Below are positions 31,113 through 37,235 of a stretch of 37,235 nt of DNA, piece by piece. The stretch's first letter is position 1; each line of letters begins with the position of its first letter. Made by a program: the position numbers and the translations under genes. Origin of the DNA: Chara braunii (lineage: Eukaryota > Streptophyta > Charophyceae > Charales > Characeae); NCBI GenBank assembly GCA_003427395.1, contig BFEA01000171.1, positions 2,255,274 to 2,292,508 of the forward strand. Direction: 5' to 3'. The notes below the pieces were generated by a model. That model searched no databases, had not been told where the DNA came from, and saw only the letters and a program-made list of their open reading frames with translations.

Positions 31113-31566
31113 TTTGCAAATTTCCGGTCGTTGCTTTAGACCCTTCTTAAGCCCTGGATCATTCGGAAGTTTTTAAACTCATGCGGGTAGGCCATACGAA
31201 ACCTGTGCCCCACATCTTAAAAGTCTTCCACCTGATCTCCGAACTATTTTAGTTTAGGAGTTTGAGAAGATGCAGACTTTAGTCAACTATAGGGCAAGAG
31301 TTAGTTGATGTTGTTTATTTTTCACAGTGTTTTGACCAATAGCACGCACAATCCTTCAATCCACTATGAACCCCGCTTTATCAATATCATGTGGTCTATT
31401 AAGCAAGGCAAGGCTGCACGGAGTCGATTCCCTTACGACCACATCCGTACAAAACAAACACTCACAAAGCGAGACAGTTTTACAAAATTTCCCGTTCTCT
31501 CTATGTTTTTCAAAAACAGTTAGTCATACCCAGTCTCTTTCTGTCAGATCATGGCAGATGAACTGC
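31113..31566. other. No gene seen
   Basis: Ordinary AT-leaning sequence with short open frames only. Confidence 0.4.
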
Positions 31567-31675
31567 GCACCGCATTGTCTCACTCGATTGACTACGCACA
31601 GTGTCCGTTGACTTGATTGGTTGTGCACTGCATCGCTCACCCAATTGGCTGCGGACAGCAACGCTTACCCGCGAC
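31567..31675. repeat. About 29-bp imperfect tandem repeat, four units
   Basis: GCAC or GGAC starts units at 31567, 31596, 31625 and 31653. Each unit carries a (C/T)GATTG or CAATTGG core. Confidence 0.65.
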
Positions 31676-32074
31676 ACATCGGCTTTCGGCCAACTCATGG
31701 CTATAATCAAAAATAAAATAAATAAATAAAATATGAAAGGCATATATGCAAGGAATTTGAGTGGGAACGATATACTGAAAGCCAAGTTGCGAAATCATAC
31801 AGACTTACAAGCAGAAAGCACAAATGCATCGAGATTCATTCCAAATAAGAGCAATACAATGACTCGGAGTTATTGAGCCAATGTTCAAGTCCTCAGGCCA
31901 TGCTTGGTTGAGATCATCCTAGTCGATTGGCGCACGCTTCGCACTTAGGAGATCAAGGCTCTAAGAAACGGACGATGTCCGGGTTCAATAAGCGTTTTAA
32001 CCAAGCGTATCTATGCTACATCGAAATGAGCAACACCCTCAGATGACCTACCTTGGCAATTGCATTTGAAAGCT
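31676..32074. other. No gene seen
   Basis: AT-rich sequence (short AATAAATA run near 31705-31730), nothing recognised. Confidence 0.4.
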
Positions 32075-32385
32075 TTCGCATGTGGGTCAGTAGTTTGGTA
32101 GGGATATGACCCTAAGGGTGGTTACAACCCCTTAGGGAAGGTAAGTTGTGCCTCGGGGGAGAATATCATGTTGTAGGGGACCCGCAAAGGTACAACCGAC
32201 GCACCTGGCTAGAGCGGTAAAAACGACAATGCACCTGCACTCGTCTTGGTGGCACACTGATTTTCTTATGCGTTGTTCTCAAGTTGTATCTTATTTTGTT
32301 ATGTTTAACTCCTGTATGACGTGGCGAGGAGAGCTCTCGCCTTTTGCGAAAAGTGCTGGAGCTGATGCACTCGACACCATAACCT
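32075..32385 (+). repeat. Forward copy of the 28-29 kb repeat
   Basis: GCATGTGGGTCAGTAG, a GGTTACAACC...GGTAAGTTGTGCCTCG block, AACCGACGCACC and GCTGATGCACTCGACACC appear in the same order as in 28283-28530. It lies about 3 kb from the other copies. Confidence 0.75.
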
Positions 32386-32819
32386 TCTTTCCCGCTTTTG
32401 TCCACATGCAGGAAGACCCTGCCGATTCCTCAAGTAATCGTAATTGTTGGACTAGGACTGCGGCTTGTAAGGAGACTATGAACCCTTCACACAACGATCT
32501 GATTGACTACGAAGTACTCAATGCGGATCAACATAGCCCTCCCGCACAACTTTCCTCTTCTCATCTCTCCCCTCTTCTAACCCCCAACATCATTCTCTCT
32601 CTTTCTTTTTCCCAACTCTATATCTCACAAGTGCATTATTTTTTCTCTCCCGCAATACATCGTCCAACTCTACTGGAGCAGTGGCTAGATGAGGTGGTGA
32701 TCAACGAGTCAGAAAGTCATGACGAGTTATTTGCAACGTTGCAGGATTGCACGTTGGATAGTTGCGGCAGACTACAGGATCCCGGTCAAATCTGCATAAT
32801 AGTTGAGTGGACTGGATGA
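32148..32819 (+). CDS. Unrecognised open frame, starts inside a repeat
   Basis: This frame of about 223 codons is one of the longer ones outside the retroelements and simple repeats. Its first 80 codons lie in a repeat copy and its start codon is not ATG. The rest includes a Ser/Leu-rich segment and an acidic end (WLDEVVINESESHDELFATL). I recognise no domain. An 11-bp hairpin and an A18 run follow at 33018-33093, so the segment could be a retroposed transcript. A chance open frame is equally possible. Confidence 0.2.
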   Translation: MPRGRISCCRGPAKVQPTHLARAVKTTMHLHSSWWHTDFLMRCSQVVSYFVMFNSCMTWRGELSPFAKSAGADALDTITFFPAFVHMQEDPADSSSNRNCWTRTAACKETMNPSHNDLIDYEVLNADQHSPPAQLSSSHLSPLLTPNIILSLSFSQLYISQVHYFFSPAIHRPTLLEQWLDEVVINESESHDELFATLQDCTLDSCGRLQDPGQICIIVEWTG

Positions 32820-33017
32820 TAATTGTTGGGGTTAGCACTGAGTACGTAGTGGCCGGGATCGTCAATGATCGAACGAGGTGCGGTGTGTTGATGGTTGATC
32901 TGATGGCCCGGGCCATAACTCAAGAGCAGATGATTTTTGCGCCTTGTCTTATTCTTCGTCATTTTCTTCGAGTTAATTTTTATGGCGATATGTTAATTTC
33001 CTTGCTCAATTAAGTAG

Positions 33018-33054
33018 GTGTATATTCTCTTCTCTTATTTCTAAGAATATACAC
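33018..33054. repeat. Hairpin with 11-bp perfect arms
   Basis: GTGTATATTCT (33018-33028) pairs with AGAATATACAC (33044-33054) across 15 nt. Confidence 0.85.
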
Positions 33055-33075
33055 GTGAATGAATGACGACTATGT

Positions 33076-33093
33076 AAAAAAAAAAAAAAAAAA
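33076..33093 (+). repeat. A18 run
   Basis: A run of 18 A about 20 bp after the hairpin. It may mark the 3' end of a retroposed copy. The adjacent 33094-33145 is rich in TTCG/CGAAC words. Confidence 0.8.
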
Positions 33094-33180
33094 CGTTCGC
33101 GTTCGGTGGGTTTCAGAACCCGTTCGAGTTCGGAGACCGAACATGAACAGAATGCTAGCCTACGCAGTTTAGCACTTTTT

Positions 33181-33322
33181 TGTTTTTTTTTTTTTTTTTT
33201 CCTTCAGGCATTGCCCGCATCGTCCGCACCACAGACGCTTAGCTAGTTATTATTATTAATAATATTATTATTATTACTACTACTATAATTATTATTAGTA
33301 TTGTTATTATTAATATTTTAAT
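33181..33322. repeat. T-run and (ATT)n-like low complexity
   Basis: T-rich run at about 33177-33200, then an imperfect ATT/ATA/ACT triplet tract at 33247-33322. Confidence 0.9.
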
Positions 33323-33379
33323 CGTTCCTTGGTTTTGGCTTTATTACTTCATTGTCAATTGTTATAATTTTCGAAAGAG

Positions 33380-33720
33380 TAGGATATAGGAGTGACAAGC
33401 AGGGTAATGGAAAGACGAGGGGTGAAGATCGAAGGGGGATGAAACCACTCATAGTAAGCGGGAGAAGAATGAGAGTAAGAGGGAACGAGAGAGAAAGTTT
33501 ATGGAGAAGGCGGGTCGAGATGAAGACATCAGAGAAGGAGGAAAGAGAAGGAGACAAGGAGGGGGAGTGAGAGAGTGGGAGAATAAGTGCGAGAAAGAAC
33601 ACGAGTGCCTGATCGGAATAGAAAGGTACGCACAAACATGGAATAGTAGAAGGAAGAAAGCGGGGACGCGGAGATGGATCAAGCTGGGGAGAAAGGCTTA
33701 GGGCGAGCAGAAAGAACATG
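33380..33720. repeat. Purine-rich stretch on the plus strand
   Basis: Sequence strongly biased to A and G with many GAGA, GGAA and GAAGA words. No gene: open frames through it have biased composition. Confidence 0.7.
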
Positions 33721-33742
33721 CTCCTGATGGGCAACAATAGGG

Positions 33743-34420
33743 ATGCACACAAACATACAAGAGAAAATACAGGAGAAAAGAAGAGAGAAAATGAAAGAGA
33801 TAGACAAACAGACAGAAAGAGATAGACAGACAAATAGACAAAAAAAAACAGACAAACAGACAGAACGACAAACAGACAAAACGACAAACAGACAGAACAA
33901 CAGACAAACAGACAGAACAACAAACAAACAGACAAAACGACAAACAGACAGAACGCCGGACAGGCAAACCGAGATAGACATAATGAACATGACACGCACA
34001 AAGTCACAGTGACACAGACAAAGTGACATACACATAGACAAAGTGACATACACACAAACAAAGTGGCATACACAGTCACACAGTGGCATACACAGTCACA
34101 CAGTGACATACACAGTGACATACACAGTGACACGGTCACACTGACACGCACACACAACATACATACACAGTCACGGTGACAGACACTGTGAAAGTTAATG
34201 AAACCAAACAGAACACAGTTGCACAGATAGAGTGACACAATGACACATACACGGTAACACAGATATGCACAGACACAGTGAAACACTCACAAACACAGCG
34301 ACACATAGTGAAGATACACGGTAACACAGACACAAAGACACACACTAAGAAACACATAGTGATACACACAGAGACACACAAAGAGACATGGAGATACACA
34401 AAGACACACAGAGGGAGAGC
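33743..34420. repeat. ACA-rich degenerate minisatellite
   Basis: GACAAACAGACAGAA-like units (33800-33970) pass into GACATACACA and CACAGTGACA-like units (33990-34400). The plus strand is nearly free of T in its first half. The 322-codon open frame on the minus strand over this region is Cys/Val/Leu/Ser-rich repeat translation and is not annotated as a gene. Confidence 0.85.
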
Positions 34421-34838
34421 TATATATGAATTATGATGAGGCACATACAAAGAGTGTGAGAGAGAGAGGGAGATAGGGAGAGAGATAGAGAGACAGGGAA
34501 GAGAAAACGTACATGGCGTACACTCGCGGTCTGCATTGGTAGTGACGTAATGTACATTGGTCTCCATAGTCGAAGTGAGCCTGTTGCGTGAATGCGGATG
34601 TAAAAGGATAGGCAAGTAACGTAGGCAGAGCGTTGGGCACCAAATAGAGAGGGGCTACGCTGGATACTGTGTTGGTGTGAAACCAACAAATAATTCTGGC
34701 CCCTTCTACATATAAATTAGAAAGGAAATTGATGTCATATTTAAACCTAACTCCATCAGACTCGATCGTTTGTAGCCGATAGGAAAACATCAGTAGTAAA
34801 ATATAACTCGTACGATAAACTGGATAGTTGGGAATCCA

Positions 34839-34891
34839 TTTCGACGTGAGAGTTGGAAGGATAATTATTTCGACCCGAGAGTTGAAATAAC
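34839..34891. repeat. Two adjacent related hairpins
   Basis: TTTCGAC-GTGAGA-GTTGGAA (from 34839) and TATTTCGAC-CCGAGA-GTTGAAATA (34866-34889) share a six-base loop ending GAGA, and keep pairing (with G-T pairs) although the arms differ. Spacing is 29 bp. Confidence 0.65.
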
Positions 34892-34959
34892 AAATATCAT
34901 AAGGTAAAACACAAATCAAAATAACGTCGGTCGAATCCCGCAAGTTGGAACACAAAAAA

Positions 34960-36030
34960 TCGAGCTAACACGAGGTTGGACTTTATAAGACAACTAACAA
35001 TGTAGTCGAACTATCTTACTTTTGACTTGATGAGTTGGGTCGCCAAAGGTTTTTCATTCCATTCCTACACTGACTGAAGACAAAGCATACACTCATGTTA
35101 CTCCTTGTCAATGACTTTCTTGAATGACAGACTGCTTAGCAGATGATTCTTGATCAGGTGCATTACTCGAAGTGTTGCATGCCCCACCCTCTCGGAAGTG
35201 GTCCAGGGTACTCCTCCTCCTCGCCCGAGCACAAGGCCCCGATCTCAAAAGTCGGGACGTCTCCACCGAATCAGCATAGTACCCCCCCGTAGAGCAGTCT
35301 ACTCTGGGTCGATAACAGGGCCGGCTCCTAGAGCAACGAACCCCCGCCCCAGATGCTTCCTAGAAAGAGAGAATGCATCCACCATGAGCAAATTTTAGAC
35401 GAAAAGAGACAGAGGGGTTAGGGAACATGAAACATTTGGATAGGTATAGGCCGATAGGGTCATTCAGGATAGAAAGGATAACCGTGTGATAAATGCTTAA
35501 TCAGTTCAATTTCGCCTTCTTTATTTGAATCAAATTTATTTTACTACGCCCAATGAATTAACCCTATTTAAATAACAAGTTTTTTTGACAAGTAGGCAAG
35601 TGATAGGTAGAAAGAAGACAATTTTTTTCACCAGTTCTAAGCACGCACAGTCAATCCCCTCTGCGAGCATCCTTCTACCTACCTGCACAGTCAAAAACAA
35701 CCAACAAGTCCAATAATCCAACAATCCATGCTCCCGTTAGATCCCCACTCTTCACGTGCAGGACCACACATCCTCTACCCTACCTTTTTCTGTTTGAATC
35801 TTCAATGAAAAACGGGGTTGAACAAACTGGGCTCACACAGATGTGAAGGAGAATCGAGTCCCTAACTGACCTTGAGTGAAGTTGTATTGGAAGCGTATGG
35901 CTCACTCTAGAAAGTCAAGAAGAAAAATATAAGCGACGTCGAATAAAACCAGCAGTCCCAAGACAAATCCTGACCAATGAATGGGCTTAATTCATCCCCA
36001 ACTCGCCCGTCTCACACGTGATGTCTGGAC
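34960..36030. other. No gene seen
   Basis: Mixed sequence with short open frames only. No repeat shared with the rest of the window was found. Confidence 0.4.
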
Positions 36031-36037
36031 AAAACCC

Positions 36038-36064
36038 TGACAAGGGTATTTGCCGGGGTTTTTG
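36038..36064 (+). repeat. Short dispersed repeat shared with 16223-16248
   Basis: CAAGGGTATTTGCC followed by GGGGTTTTTG resembles the right half of the 26-bp palindrome at 16212 and its flank. The palindromic left half is absent here. Confidence 0.5.
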
Positions 36065-36405
36065 AACGTCGAACGCTGTCCGACTTTTTCTTGTTGAATT
36101 GAAAAACTTGATGAGACTGTCGTTTGCGAAAGTCCATTCAGGCTAAATATAACTATGAAAATACAATTTTTTTATGAACCCTAGTCCGGATACCTACGAC
36201 AAACGATAGTAATGGTGGCAGCAGATGGTTTTTAGTAGGGCCGCAGAGATAGCCGGACGTGGGGACGCTAAAGCTAGATCTATCCTACATAAAATAGTAA
36301 CGCGCGACTGCTAAGCCGCACGATTTAGAGCCTAGTAGGCTAGAAAGATCGACGCATCGGGCATAGGACCGCGACGCGGGAGAGAAGGGTTACTTTTTTT
36401 TTGGT

Positions 36406-36421
36406 GGGGGGGGGGGGGGGG
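36406..36421 (+). repeat. G16 homopolymer
   Basis: A run of about 16 G follows T-rich sequence. Exact length is unreliable in most sequencing chemistries. A hairpin AGGCAGG-GCTAGA-CCTGCCT lies nearby at 36544-36563. Confidence 0.8.
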
Positions 36422-36637
36422 CGCTGTAAGAGTTGCTCCGCGTTGGGGCCCGAGGTCGGACACGCGGTTAATCGGGTGCCTTGTCAGGCCACCGGGCTGA
36501 GTTCCAGCTAGTTAGGTAGCTGGGTGTCGGCTTTAGAAGGGCGAGGCAGGGCTAGACCTGCCTAAGCCTGAGATGACTAGCCTACTGGGCCGCAACCTTT
36601 CAAATAGAAGGGTTGCACGTGCTCCCGTGATAGGAGC

Positions 36638-36715
36638 TAGCCCAATAGGTTATAGTATAGGACTTTCACCTGGCAGATACCGGGATCGAATCTGAGAAAC
36701 TGCACCTTTGGGCTA
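36638..36715 (+). mobile_element. tRNA-related SINE head, copy 2 (degenerate tRNA-like)
   Basis: TAGCCCA (36638-36644) and TGGGCTA (36709-36715) could form an acceptor stem. GGTTATAGTATAGG resembles a D-arm/A-box, CTTTCAC would give a TTC (Glu) anticodon loop, and GGATCGAATCT (36683-36693) is close to the B-box GGTTCGANTCC. The anticodon stem does not pair well and about 11 extra nt lie after the T-arm, so it is not a working tRNA. It shares about 23 of 30 bases with 16735-16764. Confidence 0.5.
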
Positions 36716-36844
36716 TCTCCTTTTGGAGCTGGTCATTCGTTATGCCGCCAGCGCGCCAGATCTGGTCATTCGATCTAGAGGATCGCACGGTTCAGATTGG
36801 TCGCGCCGAGTTTAGCATGGCCCCTGCGTAAAAATGACACGTCG

Positions 36845-36888
36845 GTTACCCTGTATATGTGTATATATATATACATATACAGGGTAAC
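36845..36888. repeat. 44-bp near-perfect palindrome
   Basis: Arms GTTACCCTGTATATGT and ACATATACAGGGTAAC are complementary over 15-16 bp around an alternating TA centre. Translations through it (repeated Tyr-Ile) are not genes. Confidence 0.9.
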
Positions 36889-36890
36889 TG

Positions 36891-36985
36891 GCGTTCGGGA
36901 CGGGCCGAACACCCGAACCCGAACGCCCGAACGTATGGGACCCCTTGGGGATGCGTTCGGCAAGTTCGGGCCAAACGCGGACCCA
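36891..36985. repeat. Cluster of GTTCGG / CCGAAC words
   Basis: Several CCCGAAC and GTTCGGG words in both orientations, followed by an A-run. A similar shorter cluster is at 33094-33145. Confidence 0.7.
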
Positions 36986-37235
36986 AAAAAAAAAGAAACA
37001 AGTCATCAAAAAAATCTGAAAACAAGATAGGTTATGGAGAAAAATAAATTAAACAAGATTTGCCTGAGCATTACATCCGAATTCCTTACCAAATTTGAAA
37101 TACAAATAAAATACGGAAAACAAATACTAATAATAAAAATAAATAAAAATAAAAAGAGAACTAAATGTAGTGAGTGCGCGAGCATGTTTTCGACACCGCC
37201 ATCTTTGGCGATTTTTCTCTTTTTTTGGGCATAGC
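36986..37235. other. A-rich window end, no gene seen
   Basis: A-rich sequence with AATAAA-like words. Open frames are low-complexity Lys/Ile/Asn runs. Confidence 0.4.

Noticed and set aside
33318-34286. 322-codon open frame on the minus strand, Cys/Val/Leu/Ser-rich and membrane-like
   Set aside because: It is the translation of a degenerate CA/GACA minisatellite. The hydrophobic look comes from the base composition, and all three frames on that strand are open.
36638-36715. Functional tRNA-Glu gene
   Set aside because: The anticodon stem does not pair, there are extra bases between the T-arm and the acceptor strand, and the matching copy at 16735 is more degenerate.
37205-37235. Possible third copy of the 218-bp terminal repeat at the window end
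   Set aside because: Only a short ATTTTTCTCTTTTT-like run matches, which is low complexity. More sequence would be needed.

Overview
This window looks like repeat-dominated nuclear DNA from a streptophyte, most likely a charophyte alga such as Chara. The reasons are plant-type retroelements (a Ty3/gypsy element whose primer-binding site resembles initiator tRNA-Met, and a LINE with an RT-associated zinc finger), a minus-strand fragment of a plant-type mitochondrial SSU rRNA, tRNA-derived SINE heads, and an extra acidic/Arg-Ser ORF behind the integrase that, from memory, resembles Chara repeat proteins. The species call is inference and was not checked against any database. I found no intact, recognisable host gene.

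Layout. 1-8276: a decayed Ty3/gypsy element in the order terminal repeat, PBS, gag, protease, RT, RNase H, integrase, extra ORF3, with many in-frame stops and several frameshifts. 8277-11482: unexplained, with short hairpins and ORF scraps. 11483-11700: a second copy of the 218-bp repeat, abutting a 5'-truncated LINE (11701-14565) that has a tandemly duplicated 3' UTR and a poly(A) tail. 15004-15299: a MITE-like element with perfect 39-bp inverted repeats. 15300-18240: G-tracts, a 26-bp palindrome and a SINE head. 18241-18920: a minisatellite of about 49 bp whose unit contains a hairpin. 19184-19458: an assembly scar made of (CA)n, a Nextera mate-pair junction, a 36-bp copy of 10249-10284, 95 N and (AG)n. 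21014-21246: the mitochondrial rRNA insertion.

From 22 kb on the window is a mosaic of structured repeats. 24632-25760 holds short hairpins with a near-constant loop of about 19 nt and arms that covary between copies, interrupted by a GTAC-rich foldback at 25214-25590. 26045-26640 is a 124-bp tandem array with alternating unit types. 27815-29450 plus 32075-32385 is a repeat family arranged partly as a large inverted repeat. 30647-31112 is a second hairpin family with paired, covarying ends. 31567-31675 is a 29-bp tandem. 33.4-34.5 kb is strand-asymmetric purine-rich and CA-rich DNA. 36.4-37.0 kb carries G16, a SINE head, a 44-bp palindrome and a cluster of GAAC/GTTC motifs.

The genes present are selfish-element genes, and all are broken. 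The best candidate for something undescribed is the pair of unrelated repeat families (24.6-25.8 kb and 30.6-31.1 kb) in which the loop sequence is conserved and the arms change together. The most important caution is that 19218-19386 is not genomic sequence.
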